Assembly (NCBI RefSeq): GCF_963576615.1
Contig: NC_088714.1
Coordinates: 124,001 to 188,000 of the forward strand
Direction: 5' to 3'
Source: Watersipora subatra
Taxonomy: Eukaryota > Bryozoa > Gymnolaemata > Cheilostomatida > Watersiporidae
DNA length: 64,000 bases
The position numbers and the translations under genes are program-made. Positions 31,401-40,596 of this stretch are shown here, one piece after another. The notes below the pieces were generated by a model. The model saw nothing but the letters and a program-made list of their open reading frames with translations. It was not told the DNA's origin and made no database searches. How positions within the stretch are numbered: the first letter of the stretch is position 1; the number at the start of each line of letters is the position of its first letter.

Positions 31401-34332
31401 GAATCACAGAGAACAGATCACACAACTGCTAAGCTGCAGACATATTCATAGGCACTTGCTGTGGCAGCTGTCACTGTTTTGGGTGCTGTTTGAGGTTTCT
31501 AAAATTTTTTTAGATATAGCTATTTTAAGTTGAGCAACCTTGCAGCACTGTGCTTGACAATATGGTTTTAAATTCAATCATTGAAAAGTATCATTCAACA
31601 TTGAAAAATATTACCTTTAAATGATTTCAGTCGAACGTTTTAACCTGCTGTCAAAACATGGATCATTGAAATGTTCGTTGCAGATAAGTGCTCAAGGATC
31701 AGGCTTATTCACTTTTCTGCGGTTGCGATACCATTGTAAATAACGAGAGTTCTCAGTTGCTTTGTTTGGAAATCTAAAAATTAAAATGAAACTGTAGTAG
31801 TTAGTTAGCAACAGTAGTAATAACAATAGTATTATTACTCTTATCTCCTTACTGCTAGCTAGATCCAGGTACAACAATAAATAATATTATAAGCACGACA
31901 AACACTTCCTTCAAATATAAATATTTAGAAGTAACCTAATGGGTTGTAGTTCCAAAATATTAATATAAAAAAAATTCAAAATTTAAATAATAAAAAACCT
32001 TCGTTCTGAAGAAAGAACATTTCACTCACTAGCTTATAAATTTATCTAATCACCGACAAAATACAGTCAAACTCGTACACTCAGTAGTGACACTGATCGA
32101 CTCTCACTCACCCAGTGACTAGTGTAGTAGAACTAACTAGTGGCAGTACTAACTAGTAGTAGCACAACTATTAGTAGTCGTAGACTTGAGCAATAGTAAT
32201 AGAACTAATAGTAGAAGTGACTCACTTGTGAAATGTCATGCCTTTTCCTTTAAAAGTCTATTCTTGCTGTTTTTGCAGTTCATGGAACAGCAATAGCACT
32301 GTGCACCTACACCCTTATCTCTCGTACATAAATTATTAGTAGCAATCTCAGTAGTCTGCTCCTTTGATTGAGCGGTGTATTTGTGACCTTCCATAGCTGT
32401 TAAATCTGAAATTAGATTTCTTTCTCACATTGAGCACAATGAAATTAACTTGAACATTAACTGATAATGGCGTCGGCCGGATTTCCATACTCGCAAATGA
32501 CCTTTGCCCTTCCAGGGGTTTTTAGTTCAATGGTATAGCCTATGGTTCTCATAACACAGCTGTATAGCCAATAGTTCTCATAACACAGCTGTATAGCCAA
32601 TGGTTTTCATAGCACAGCTGTATAGCCAATGGTTCTCATAGCACAGCTGTATAGCCTATGGTTCTCATAACACAGCTGTATAGCCAATGGTTCTCATAGC
32701 ACAGCTGTATAGCCAATGGTTCTCATAACACAGCTGTATAGCCAATGGTTCTCATAGCACAGCTGTATAGCCAATGGTTCTCATAGCACAGCTGTATAGC
32801 CAATGGTTCTCATAGCACAGCTGTATAGCCTATGGTTCTCATAGCACAGCTGTATAGCCTATGGTTCTCATAACACAGCTGTATAGCCTATGGTTCTCAT
32901 AACACAGCTGTATAGCCTATGGTTCTCAAAACACAGCTGTATAGCCTATGGTTCTCAAAACACAGCTGCATATCCTATGGTTGTTTCGACAGCTTTGTTT
33001 TTAGCTAGGCTTCATCATTACTTTTTTCAGTAAACTTTTCAAAGCATTTGAGAAAGGTGCAATGTATAGTAATGCATTCAATGCTAAAATTTCGAGTTAT
33101 CTTTCCGTGATTTTTCAGTTTCATGCTAACTCGCTCAATCTAATTGAAGAAAATTCTTCAAAATCAATTTTTTCTAAACCTTGACTAATTTTTCTCCAGA
33201 TGGCATAATATTTCAGCTTTAAAATAAATAATTTAAAAACACCAGCAAACAGCAATTTTGTAGTTATTGTGTGGAAGACTGAAGTTGGAAACAGGTGCAA
33301 GTGAAGAGATTGCCATTATAATTGAAAATAAAGTGTAAAAAATATTCATTGCAAAAATTTCTGTACAGTGTATTAATATTAAGTTCACGTTTTCCAAGTT
33401 AGACTAGCTGCATACCTCTATCACCACCCGTACCTACACGCCACTTGCCTGTAACACCTCACCACCCGTACCTACACGCCACTTGCCTGTAACACCAAGG
33501 GTACTACCTCTATCACCACCCGTACCTACACGCCACTTGCCTGTAACACCAAGGGTACTACCTCTATCACCACCCGTACCTACACGCCACTTGCCTGTAA
33601 CACCAAGGGTACTACCTCTATCACCACCCGTACCTACACGCCACTTGCCTGTAACACCAAGGGTACTACCTCTATCACCACCTGTACCTACACGCCACTT
33701 GCCTGTAACACCAAGGGTACTACCTCTATCACCACCTGTACCTACACGCCACTTGCCTGTAACACCAAGGGTACACTTCGAGCCGTCTAACTTTAATTTA
33801 ACATAAATGCAAAGTGATAATAAAGCATGTTTGTATTAATCAATATTTCTTTTATCTATTGATCTTGCATTACATTATTTCACAATCTACTTCTAGAAAG
33901 TTTTATGAATAATTCATTTTTTTCTAGTGGTTAGCCTTCTGTTACAAGTAATTAAAAGGATCGCTATACCAAATGAGTGTGCTTTTATTTAAAGTTAGAG
34001 TACCATAAAGATATTGTTTCTCTTATTATACAAGACCTCTTTTATTAACAGCTCTTTAAAGTACAGTATTAATATAATTGATTAATAGATGTATAGATAC
34101 AGTATATATTAATTGAAGGCTTCTTGGCATAGATATATTCTTGTGTCATGCAGCCAAACAGGCCCATGAAGATGAGACAGCAGATGCCCCTCACATACCT
34201 CCTCGTCAAACTGAAGAAGAACTGTCAAGGATTATTGATGATGTTCTCAAGGATGATGATCTAAACTATGATGGATATGTTAGTTTTTACGAATTTATGG
34301 CAGAGAGGGGCAATCCTCCGCCATCAGCATAA
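13298..34332 (+). CDS. MCFD2: MCFD2, EF-hand cofactor of the LMAN1 cargo receptor
   Basis: Exons 13298-13425, 27563-27729 and 34154-34332 join in phase to encode 157 residues. MCFD2 is a soluble, calcium-binding protein of the early secretory pathway that works with the lectin LMAN1/ERGIC-53 in exporting glycoproteins from the ER. Residues 1-22 form a hydrophobic signal peptide. The first EF-hand loop is D75-F-D77-N-N79 ... D83-G-L-E86 and the second D134-L-N136-Y-D138-G ... E145, both with good ligand positions. The diagnostic ELQFHYFKLHDFDNNNLLDG and DDDLNYDGY segments match MCFD2 well. Introns are 14.1 kb and 6.4 kb, filled with transposons and minisatellites. The ATG is the first in frame and is followed directly by the signal peptide. 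Confidence 0.93.
13673..13842. mobile_element. 170-bp MITE with CCTGCCAAC termini
   Basis: Begins CCTGCCAACTCTCACG and ends GTTGGCAGG. Inside it repeats 'gcgtgagactcacgc', a self-complementary word. It lies in MCFD2 intron 1. Superfamily is uncertain: the left flank is TA, the right is TC. Confidence 0.55.
14312..14563 (-). other. Unassigned open frame with a splice-donor-like end
   Basis: A minus-strand frame opens with MINQMRVMCVNIVAIHSVNI and continues to LRDKEYFHLKRAMMR, where ATGAG|GTTAGT resembles a donor near 14,312. The later part has mixed charged and aromatic residues, unlike low-complexity intron translation. I do not recognise a family. It could be a decayed exon, a small gene inside MCFD2 intron 1, or chance. 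Confidence 0.25.
14564..15030. other. MCFD2 intron 1, unassigned stretch
   Basis: AT-rich DNA between the open frame at 14.3-14.6 kb and the gypsy LTR. I see no gene or repeat structure here. Confidence 0.4.
15031..15215 (-). repeat. Gypsy element 3' LTR
   Basis: Matches 24,982-25,167 throughout, with several substitutions and a short indel near the start (an extra 'acttacatga'-like stretch in the other copy). The divergence suggests an old insertion. Confidence 0.9.
15303..16381 (-). pseudogene. Gypsy third ORF with zinc knuckles, 3' of integrase
   Basis: A region opens MADSSGGRASGGG at 16,381, meets one in-frame TGA after 13 codons, then continues as a 170-codon frame and two shorter shifted frames to about 15,303. 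The core has cysteine clusters CMLCRAKRDHLAVNCP, CGKWGRIGHWQKD and CSETGHAVSGCP, resembling CX2CX4HX4C-type knuckles in tandem. It is followed by Ser/Gly/Asp-rich sequence. Codon use and GC are higher than the flanks. Gypsy elements usually carry their knuckles in gag, and this element already has one there. So this may be an acquired RNA- or DNA-binding protein in the env position, or a fragment of another element. Confidence 0.6.
16644..17432. mobile_element. TTAA-flanked foldback element, family A copy 1
   Basis: Starts ACCATAACTG and ends CAGTTATGGT, with TTAA on both sides (16,640-16,643 and 17,433-17,436). The arms are inverted repeats of about 270-350 bp, so the 789-bp element is nearly all hairpin. 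Copy 2 is at 56,135-56,924. TTAA duplication suggests the Kolobok or piggyBac group; a first base A fits Kolobok better. It interrupts the gypsy element. Confidence 0.88.
17493..18545 (-). mobile_element. hAT element with decayed transposase C-terminus
   Basis: Begins CAGGGTTGGCAAAAATATTG and ends CAAACCATCCCTG, with a perfect 8-bp duplication CCAATATC (17,485-17,492 and 18,546-18,553). On the minus strand around 17,990-17,870 it encodes ITLTASVECVFSSCGLFYSK and KLRSRLGVVKAGKLVFVY, recognisable as the hAT C-terminal dimerisation segment (SVE-RVFS type). The rest of the transposase is missing. It sits inside the gypsy element. Confidence 0.88.
18586..19813 (-). pseudogene. Gypsy integrase remnant
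   Basis: The zinc-binding region reads CHVGYQRINKCRRRARCHFW followed by WPRVSVDICEFVRQCNTC, close to the H2C2 pattern of gypsy integrases but with Tyr where the second His is usual. Downstream, SSPRYPQSNGLAESVVKSVK is the region around the catalytic Glu. A C-terminal basic segment follows to 18,586. The frame is broken at least three times. Confidence 0.85.
19733..20648. mobile_element. TTAA-flanked foldback element, family C copy 1
   Basis: 916 bp with termini AGCACATAAATTACATAA and its complement, inverted for roughly 75-80 bp, flanked by TTAA (19,729-19,732 and 20,649-20,652). A highly similar copy lies at 48,767-49,685. It separates the gypsy RNase H from integrase, so it inserted after the gypsy element. 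Confidence 0.9.
20990..22050 (-). pseudogene. Gypsy reverse transcriptase and RNase H remnant
   Basis: RT pieces on the minus strand run from about 22,046 (RIRLKKGTEPVRLYSFRPI; TIAPKAGGR), through VYLLPKISDLLDEWSKGTVL, to the catalytic loop LMDDILVYG near 21,531-21,557, where Leu replaces the usual Phe or Tyr. RNase H follows at 21,211-20,990 with FDLNKRHNVSADASRSEVGA and PVGYASRKMTETEQK. Several stops and shifts make it non-functional. Confidence 0.85.
22230..24400 (-). pseudogene. Gypsy gag and protease remnant
   Basis: Gag-like helical frames lie at 24,368-23,853. An Arg/Ser/Tyr-rich segment with a single knuckle CYNCKCSSHEMRSCP (CX2CX4HX4C) is at 23,002-22,754. The protease reads FTFDTGTEVSTVT near 22,331-22,374, with the DTG active site. 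Between 23,020 and 23,850 there is AT-rich DNA that does not read as gag and may be another insertion. Confidence 0.75.
24982..25167 (-). repeat. Gypsy element 5' LTR
   Basis: Pairs with 15,031-15,215. On the minus strand it is followed at once by the PBS-like TGGCGCAGTTGATAATC (24,965-24,981). Confidence 0.9.
25398..26569. mobile_element. DNA transposon with TACCATAAAACCTCTAATT termini
   Basis: Left end TACCATAAAACCTCTAATT is mirrored by AATTAGAGGTTTAATGGTA. A tandem block of 16-bp units (ggggcattcaaataga, about six) precedes the right end at 26,452-26,560. Related ends and internal DNA occur near 42,551-43,065, 50,365-50,430, 55,385-55,490 and, for the interior, 61,240-61,600. A minus-strand frame opens at 26,155 (MNFKKKLKPEDIVEAVGQLE). 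The element lies in MCFD2 intron 1. Confidence 0.7.
25980..26155 (-). pseudogene. Possible transposase N-terminal fragment
   Basis: MNFKKKLKPEDIVEAVGQLE continues DVRSIESNNQNAAIQANDAN. The acidic DIVEA-x-x-x-LED start recalls N-termini of piggyBac-type transposases, but this is a weak resemblance. It lies inside the transposon at 25,398-26,569. Sequence past about residue 55 looks non-coding. Confidence 0.35.
26690..26781. repeat. 92-bp perfect palindrome
   Basis: Two 46-bp arms are exact reverse complements with no spacer, meeting at TAATATATTA (26,731-26,740). The arm includes GCCAGTTCGATCCGAGTG, which contains a TTCGATCC word like a tRNA box B. It lies in MCFD2 intron 1 between two transposons. 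An uninterrupted perfect hairpin of this size suggests a recent origin. Confidence 0.95.
26856..27530. mobile_element. MITE with CACTATGTTTCCAT termini next to MCFD2 exon 2
   Basis: Left end CACTATGTTTCCATGATGCG and right end CGCACCATGGAAACATAGTG are inverted repeats. Further paired blocks of 'actgcgca' lie inside. The right end is 32 bp before MCFD2 exon 2, so the element supplies sequence just upstream of that acceptor. A target duplication is not clear. Confidence 0.75.
27563..27729 (+). CDS. MCFD2: MCFD2 coding exon 2 (EF-hand 1)
   Basis: The acceptor CTCTATTACAG and donor GCGA|GTAAGT frame HVLEELQHQI to THAHDEA, with the first EF-hand loop. Phases match both neighbours. A MITE ends 32 bp before this exon. 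Confidence 0.93.
27854..28045. repeat. 16-bp minisatellite (GCTAGCTCTAGTTATT)
   Basis: About 12 imperfect copies of GCTAGCTCTAGTTATT starting 125 bp after MCFD2 exon 2. Each unit is built from AGCTCTAG and GCTAGC words, so the array is rich in small palindromes. Confidence 0.9.
28216..28801. repeat. 44-bp minisatellite
   Basis: About 13 copies of a 44-bp unit containing ATGTATCTATTCACTAAATG and ACCACCTACATGCTCC, with few changes between copies. One copy has a short insertion near 28,738. MCFD2 intron 2. Confidence 0.95.
28862..29324. repeat. 29-bp minisatellite, left half
   Basis: About 16 copies of a 29-bp unit (GGTTCTCATAGCACAGCTGT plus ATAGCCAAT or ATAGCCTAT). The same array resumes at 32,533 on the far side of the P-like element, so the two halves were once continuous. 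Confidence 0.95.
30260..30850 (-). pseudogene. P-type transposase C-terminal remnant
   Basis: Minus-strand pieces read GGLVRPIADVIRILLVADQY, then upstream of that GWNNNPTVTQFKATFANL and, after a frameshift, CGAESDASKTGNVTAQNEIL. The GGL-x-x-P-x-x-x-V and N-x-N-P-(T/S)-V-x-QFK patterns are typical of P-element and THAP9 transposases. Stops and at least one shift break the frame. The N-terminal THAP finger was not found. Confidence 0.7.
31038..31117. mobile_element. Family-B foldback element, terminal fragment (copy 1)
   Basis: TTAA, then AGGTTGACTTGCAACAAAAT and on to CACCATGTCTTAC, identical in order to the left end of the copies at 51,318, 52,809 and 56,929. It stops abruptly where a CAGGGTTG terminus begins. 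No right end is seen. Confidence 0.8.
32533..32985. repeat. 29-bp minisatellite, right half
   Basis: About 15-16 copies of the same unit as 28,862-29,324, in the same orientation. The last copies drift (TCTCAAAACACAGCTG). Confidence 0.95.
33411..33774. repeat. 54-bp minisatellite
   Basis: About 6.5 copies of a 54-bp unit containing CCGTACCTACACGCCACTTG and CCTGTAACACCAAGGGTACT. Because 54 is a multiple of three, one frame stays open and gives an 18-residue repeat. There is no ATG-led gene context, and it sits in MCFD2 intron 2. Confidence 0.95.
34154..34332 (+). CDS. MCFD2: MCFD2 coding exon 3 (EF-hand 2 and stop)
   Basis: Acceptor TGTCATGCAG, then TKQAHEDETADAP, PRQTEEELSRIIDDVL, and the second EF-hand DDDLNYDGYVSFYEF. 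Stop TAA at 34,330-34,332. The tail GNPPPSA is unlike the vertebrate end. Confidence 0.93.
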
Positions 34333-34700
34333 CATGTCTTGTAAACTTGTGATCTTCTGACTCTCTATGATGGCCATTTTACTGTCGTCTTCTCTCATTC
34401 CGGTACTTGAATGCTTGGATTAGTTGCACGTATCTTTAGAGAGTATGAAATAATAATTGTGGAACAAAGTTGCTATGCATTGCATACCTAGACAGTTCTA
34501 GTCATAGTGCATTAGGCTATATGTACTTCTGTTTTTGGATCTGATTTAGAGATGTTCTTATGACATAGTCTGTTTTAATGTTACAAATTTTATAAATTGT
34601 ATCTATTATCTTGTTCTACAAATAACTATACTACGAACAAGGCTTTGCATCACCTTCTCATGTTGTTGGGAAAACAAATAAAGCAAACAATAAAGTTCGG
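34333..34700 (+). terminator. MCFD2 3' UTR with tandem poly(A) signals
   Basis: Two AATAAA hexamers, at 34,677-34,682 and 34,689-34,694, lie about 350 bp after the stop. They are the first consensus signals downstream and give a plausible 3' UTR length. Confidence 0.6.
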
Positions 34701-35033
34701 CATGCGCAAAAATATTGTCTATCAATCACAAAAGTTTATATTAAGCTATGTTAGTATTGCCTTCTCTTCCTGTCATAGCCATGTCAGTTTATGGGGTTCC
34801 GTAGGTGAAAGCCAAATGAAATTAAGTTGCGAACATTTTATACAGTCCATGTACATCCGTGACAGCAGTCCACTTACAACTTACATGGCTAACAGTTTTA
34901 CATAACAAGTAAAACCTGAACAAAAACAAGAAAAACTTGGAAAATCATTAAGAAAATGCAAAGATTTGAAAGGGAAAACGATGCAAAAAACTAGATTTTT
35001 TGGAGTGTTCAGAGGGTTTTAGGGAATTTTTCA

Positions 35034-36155
35034 AAGGGTTGGGTCGGTTTAAACCAGCCGAAAAAAAACGGTTTTCTATGGTTTTTTCCATTATTTTTTG
35101 TGAAAAACAATGTTTTAAGCTCCTAGTGGTTCATGTACAGTAGAAATGCAATTATATGTAATTATCAGCTGTGAAGGTTTATTTAGGACACAGTAGTAAA
35201 GTGATGGCAGAGCTCAAGTTGCAACTACATCAAATCCTAGCACAACAATGAATTAGTGAATTTCATTTTCAATTGATTTTATCAAGTGATATGATCTCTT
35301 TACTGATTAAATATAAAAACCATGTGAAATATACTAATCTAACCATCATCTCTAATAATGAATGAATACTTTCTCAAGTCTGGCCACTGGAAAAGGGTTG
35401 CTTATAATTAAAAATTAAAACAATAAAATCCTTCTGGGGCAAAGCTTTGTTTGCTAACTAGTATGTCATTTATTGGGCACAAGCCAAAGTAGTTGGATTG
35501 TTAGAATTCAGTTTATCAAGTTTTCATGTTTTAAAAAGTTAAAGTTGTGCCCCAAAATTCCAACATGCCTCGCAAACAGGATCTCGTTTGGCAGTTTATC
35601 ACTAGAACTGCAAAAAACAAAGGTTTTAAGGCAAAATGTAATAGGTGTGCTGTTGTAACGCAAGGTCACGCAGATAGGCTTAAAGCTCACATAGCAAAAT
35701 TTCAAGCTGAAAACACTAATTCAGACATGATGCTAATATTCAGGTGATAAAAGTTGAGTCGTCTGCCTCTGCTCCAAACACTAGCGATGCATCTGCATTA
35801 CGCTTTGCTCTACACTACCACACGACTAATCACTTGGATTAAAATTCCTACTTATACATAGAGCTGTATGTAAAATATTCACTTTATATGATAAGATTTT
35901 TGCTCAGTATTTCATCGATCATGTTTGATTAAAGACTCATTCCGAAATTTCATGTTTTCTCTCATTTTCCCATAACTCCCACAGTACCATCTTTAACAGA
36001 TGATTCCACATATGTATGTTCAATACTCAATCATGCAGTTATAGTGAGTGATGTTAATTAGACTTGAAATTATAAAAACCGGTTTAAACTATAAAAACCT
36101 GTTTAAACAAAAAAACCTGGTTTTTTGATAAAAACCATGGTTTTTTCCAACCCTG
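35034..36155 (+). mobile_element. hAT element carrying a BED finger
   Basis: Ends AAGGGTTGGG and CCAACCCTG are imperfect inverted repeats of a CAGGGTTGG-type hAT terminus. A perfect 8-bp duplication ATTTTTCA flanks it (35,026-35,033 and 36,156-36,163). A BED-type zinc finger is encoded at 35,565-35,747; the catalytic part is absent. It lies between MCFD2 and the copia element. Confidence 0.82.
35565..35747 (+). pseudogene. BED-type zinc finger, transposase N-terminal fragment
   Basis: Sixty residues starting MPRKQDLVWQFITRTAKNKG, followed by KAKCNRCAVVTQGHADRLKA and HIAKFQ. The CX2C and HX5H pair with the leading VW fits a BED finger, the DNA-binding module at the start of many hAT transposases. 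It stops soon after, so the rest was lost. Confidence 0.65.
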
Positions 36156-36163
36156 ATTTTTCA

Positions 36164-36522
36164 TTAAAACAGCTCCAAATCATTCCATTAGGCAATCTCA
36201 GCTCTTTAACTTCCTAACAGTATTGTGAGCATTGATGCATGTTTATGGGTCTTACATTGGATTTCACAAAAACCATGTTGCATGTTCCATTAGGGTTTTC
36301 GGATGTTTATTCATATTGTTAATTGATCGGCAAATGAAAAAAAATAATACTCAGGCTTAAAAGACCAACAAACTCAGTATAGGCTTGGTAAAGAATCCTG
36401 AATTGGGCTATAGTCAGTCAATTGGTCATGTGACAAGTGCAAGGATGGTTTTGGAAGTGTTTTGGCCATGGACGAACAAACCACGCGTATTGACAACATT
36501 GCCACAGATTTGTACAACTGAA
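36164..36522. other. Intergenic spacer
   Basis: Low-complexity AT-rich DNA between the hAT and copia elements. I see nothing assignable. Confidence 0.4.
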
Positions 36523-37143
36523 AGTTGTTTATAATGTTCGAATGTTCAGTTTATTGACAGAAACTTTAATAGCTGGGTTCATCTTGACAGTTGGGAACAA
36601 AGAGAAAGCTTTATATGAAAAAGCTTAGATACCAATAAGCAACAAACTTTCAGAAAGCACAATGAGAAAGCACTATTAAAACCATGAAACTGCTACTATT
36701 GCAATACTCCCACTCGGTTACATGGTTGCACTAACAGCCAGTTTGAGTAACACAAAATTAAATTAATCGTAATCAACGAGAAACACACAATAATAATATC
36801 AGTCTTGTATTTACTATAATTAATCTTCACTGGTCAGAAAATTAACCAGCTCAAATCCAACATGTCTCTAAGTTTGACAAATCGATCACATGGCAGCGGC
36901 TTCGTGGATATGTCAACCATATAATAATTTGTCGAAAAAAACTCGGTGCAGACATCACCAGCCTTAATCGCCTCACAAACGTAGTGGTATTTTACATCAA
37001 TGTGTTTTATACATTTGCTTGTTTTCTGGCTGTTTGCAATCGCTGCAGCTGATTGACTGTCTACAAAGATAGTTGTAGAATTAAGCCATGCAGTTCCAGT
37101 AACTAAGAATAGCTGACGTAACTACATGCATTCAACAACACCA

Positions 37144-38265
37144 TCAAGCAATGCAATATACTCTAGCTAGTAGTAGAGAGGGCAACGACTGACTGACGCT
37201 TGCTGGACCAGCTGATTGGACAACCAGCATTAATGAAGACTGCACCCGATTTTGAATGCGGGTCATCGTCGCTTGCATAATCCGCATCTGTGTATCCAAC
37301 CACTGATTTACCTTGTTTTGTAAAAACCAGGCATAAATCTTTGGGCCTTTTAGGTAATGCATTACTGGCTTGGCTGCAGTCAAGTAAGTCTAAGTGGGGC
37401 AAGCGTTAAACTTGGCTAAGGCTCCCACTGCTTCAGCGATATCTGGAAGAGTAGATGTGGCATCATATGGTAGACTTCCTACCATTGATTGATAGAGATT
37501 GGGATCTGCTAATTTGCTTCCATCTTTGTGACCCAGCTTTACATCATATGCTGCCGGAGTTGCGACAGGCTTACAATTTTCCATGTTGAATTTCTGAATT
37601 CTTTGTTGAATGTAAGGCTTCTGATTTAGATGCAGAAAATTGTCTCCTCTCTCAACAACTAATCTAAGACAATGATGAAGTGGTCCGAGATCCAGCATTT
37701 TGAACTGATATGAATGAGCCGATTTTGATTTGGTCATCTGTGCACCCAGTATCTGACATTATACACAGGTCATCTACATAGACACCAATCATCACTTTTT
37801 GTCAATTTTCCAGCGAATAGACACACAGTTCTCAGCAGAAGACTGCATGAAGTCTAATGATTTAAGAAATTCATCTAATCCCGTGTTCCAACATTTAGGC
37901 GATTGTTTAAGCCCATACAGCCAATTCAGTGAGCCGACTAAATTTTCTTTACCAGGTATGACAAAACCTTCTTGCTGTTCCATATACACTTGTATATCTT
38001 CTGACAGTTTTCCGTTCAGAAACGCCGGTTGTACATCCATCTTGTGTACCATCATATCTCTCTCAACAGCATCCGATAAGAGTGCACGCAGAGATGTTCT
38101 GTGAATCACTGTGGCATATGTTTCATCGTAAACCACCCCCGCTTTTTGTGCATATCCCTTTGACACACACCGAGCCTTAAATCTACTTATATATTCATCA
38201 GATGTGTAGATCAGCCTTGAAAACCCACTTAGAGCTAATCGCTTTGCGATTGGTTGGAAGACCAA
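37144..38265 (-). pseudogene. Copia reverse transcriptase and RNase H
   Basis: RT begins FKARCVSKGYAQKAGVVYDE, with MVHKMDVQPAFLNGKL carrying a catalytic Asp and YVDD at 37,768-37,779. RNase H ends the polyprotein with VVGYTDADYASDDDPHSKSG. Stops at several sites, including near 37,740 and 37,390, mean it cannot be active as it stands. Confidence 0.88.
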
Positions 38266-39023
38266 CTAGTTCTCATGTTGATCAGTGATTGATACTCATC
38301 ATTGCAGGCTTTGATCCAGGCATCACGATTTGTACTAGTCTGTGCTTGCGACAAACTAAGAGGCTCCACCATGTTGATTGCTGAGTGAGTAGAGAGTGAC
38401 CAAGGTTTGTTAAGTCATTAATACCAAACCGAACAATTGGTTGAGTCAAACGTGTTGATCGCCTATGCATAATCGTCGGTCTTAAAGGAGCTGTTCCATT
38501 TTCTGATAGATCAATAGTCACCGCTTCAGAGTTGTCCACACTTGACTTTGTTGACTGATTTGGTAAACTGAGTTTGGTTTCATCAAAGGTGACATCACGT
38601 CTTACATCATTTTCCTAACGATAGGATCGTAAAGTCTGTAGGCTTTAGAGCTAAGGCTTTAGACCCCACAAACACCATTGATTCTGCTTTCTCAAGTTTA
38701 CGTCTCAGCTGTGTGTGGGCGTAGGTCAGACATCTAAAAATTTTCACGCGCCCATAATCAGGTTTCTGTTGTTCCACTTTTTATAAGGAGTTGTATTACA
38801 TTCAAGTGCTGGTGTGGGGAGGCGATTCCGAATGTATACCTCGGTCGATATTGCCTCTGCCAACAATGACTGGAAGTTGAGATTCAGAAATTAACAAGCG
38901 AGCAGCCTCACATACAGTACGATTAAATCTCTCAGCACGACAGTTTTGTTATGGAGAATAGCGAGTGGTGACTTGATGAAGAATACCTTGGGCTGACAAG
39001 TAACTCTCAAACTAATTAGATGT

Positions 39024-39566
39024 TTATTCTCCACTATCATCGCTTCTAAATGTACCTATAATCTGTCCAGTTTGATTTGTCACTAATGATTCACAAGTTC
39101 TAAACGCCTGGAACACGCAAGATTTGTGGCGCAAAAAATATACATGCACACGCCTACTAAAATCATCGGGAAATGAAACAAAATACTTGCTACCGCCCAT
39201 AGATATAATAAACATAAATATAATAGATATATAAATAGATATAATATAATAAGAGTTTATTATGTCTGTGCTACCACCTAAGGATTTATTCTGTATAGGG
39301 CCACACACATCCATATGTACCAATTCAAGAATCCTACTTGATTTAATGCCACGGCAAGTTTGAAATTTTTTACCTTTCACGCAAGCTTCACAGACGCCTA
39401 TTTCGTTGGTAAACTTACAACCATTTTTACACCAATGATTCCTGTTTTTGAGGCTACTTACGTTTGCATAAGCGAGACGTTGATGCCACCAGAGGAAGGA
39501 GGACGCGGCAGCATTAGCAGTATGAATAGCAGACTCGACATCAAGATAGTGTAGCCTGTTTACCAC
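39024..39566 (-). pseudogene. Copia integrase
   Basis: Shows HQRLAYANVSSLKN and CEACVKGKKFQT (the HHCC zinc site), LELVHMDVCGPIQNKSLGGS with the first catalytic Asp, and KYFVSFPDDFSRRVHVYFL with the second. An insertion of AT-rich sequence (about 39,200-39,260) interrupts the frame after the first Asp. Confidence 0.85.
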
Positions 39567-39834
39567 AGATCCGGATGCTATTAACCTCTTTCTTTGATTT
39601 TTAATCTAGCATCGCGAATGTCCCAATTGTACTATATATGCTCTTTGTCCAGCTGCTTTTACAAAAAATAGATTTCTGTGTAGGTCAGGTATCTCTAGTA
39701 CATTGTAAAGTGTAGCCCGTCTAGTTTTATTTTTATGAATTTGTATTTGCAGCTGTACGATACCTTTTCTGACTACTTGAACTTGAGACCCATCGGCAAC
39801 AACAAGGTACTCAGGTAAATCTAGCTTAAAATAA

Positions 39835-40596
39835 TTACAAAAAAACAGCTCTACTTTTCGCCATGTGATTGATAGCGCTGCTGTCGATCAGCCATCTTTG
39901 AGAATCAACATCTGTCTCAAACACAGTAAATGCCAATTCATCATCTTTGCTATTATCATCGTGTGTAGATATTTTGGCCTGATGTGGACTCGAGCTACTG
40001 TTGTAATATCCATGACCTCGGTCTCGGTCGGGACCCACTGCTCTGATTATAGTTGTTTTCAGGTCAGCTATATCGATAATGTTCCAAAGGACCACAGATA
40101 TAGTGCAGGCTTTGGACTGTTGCTGACTATGTTCAAAGCGGTTACTTGCTGACAGCAGAGCAATATCACAATTCGCTTTAGACCTGACTCCACCAGAATC
40201 GCTGACTGGAGCCAGTGCTCTTTGATTCCTTTTTTGTTCTTCATTAAGCATTGTTTGTGTGGCAAACTGTAAAGTTATATCGTCACCGCCAGCCTTGAGT
40301 ACAGTCACTACCGTCGAATAGCTTTCCGAGAGGCTTCCAATCAGTGTCACCATCTGGTCTTCCTTGCTAACATCAGCATTAATAGCTGCACGTTTATCAG
40401 TGATAGCTTTCATGTGACGTGGGTGGTCTTCAATTGATGAACCTTCGTTCATAACTGTCCTAAAGTACCGTTTCTTTAAAAATAAATAATGTGCCAGTGT
40501 ATCACGTTCAAAGTGAGCTCTAAGCTTGTTCCGTGCAACTCCTGCGTCTTCACATTTACTGATGAGATAAATAAGACTATCACCGACAGAAAGCAC
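39835..40596 (-). pseudogene. Copia gag-like region
   Basis: A 253-codon frame with the copia gag (UBN2-type) pattern: LRAHFERDTLAHYLFLKKRY, then VMNEGSSIEDHPRHMKAITD and EDQMVTLIGSLSESYSTVVT. A protease-like start (WLIDSSAINHM, where D-S-S replaces D-S-G) appears at the end near 39,860. Confidence 0.8.

Larger units (their letters stand above)
29325..32532 (-). mobile_element. P-like DNA transposon inserted in the 29-bp minisatellite
   Basis: 3,208 bp with termini CATTGAACT(T/A)AAAACCCCTGG inverted at the two ends and a perfect 8-bp duplication GTATAGCC (29,317-29,324 and 32,533-32,540) taken from one minisatellite unit. P elements make 8-bp duplications. On the minus strand between 30,850 and 30,260 it encodes pieces resembling the C-terminus of P/THAP9-type transposases. 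A truncated family-B foldback end (31,038-31,117) and a hAT-like end (31,118 onwards, CAGGGTTG) are nested inside. Lies in MCFD2 intron 2. Confidence 0.82.

Noticed and set aside
33483-33806. 107-codon proline-rich frame of 18-residue repeats
   Set aside because: It is the 54-bp minisatellite read in frame inside MCFD2 intron 2. The unit length, a multiple of three, explains the openness.
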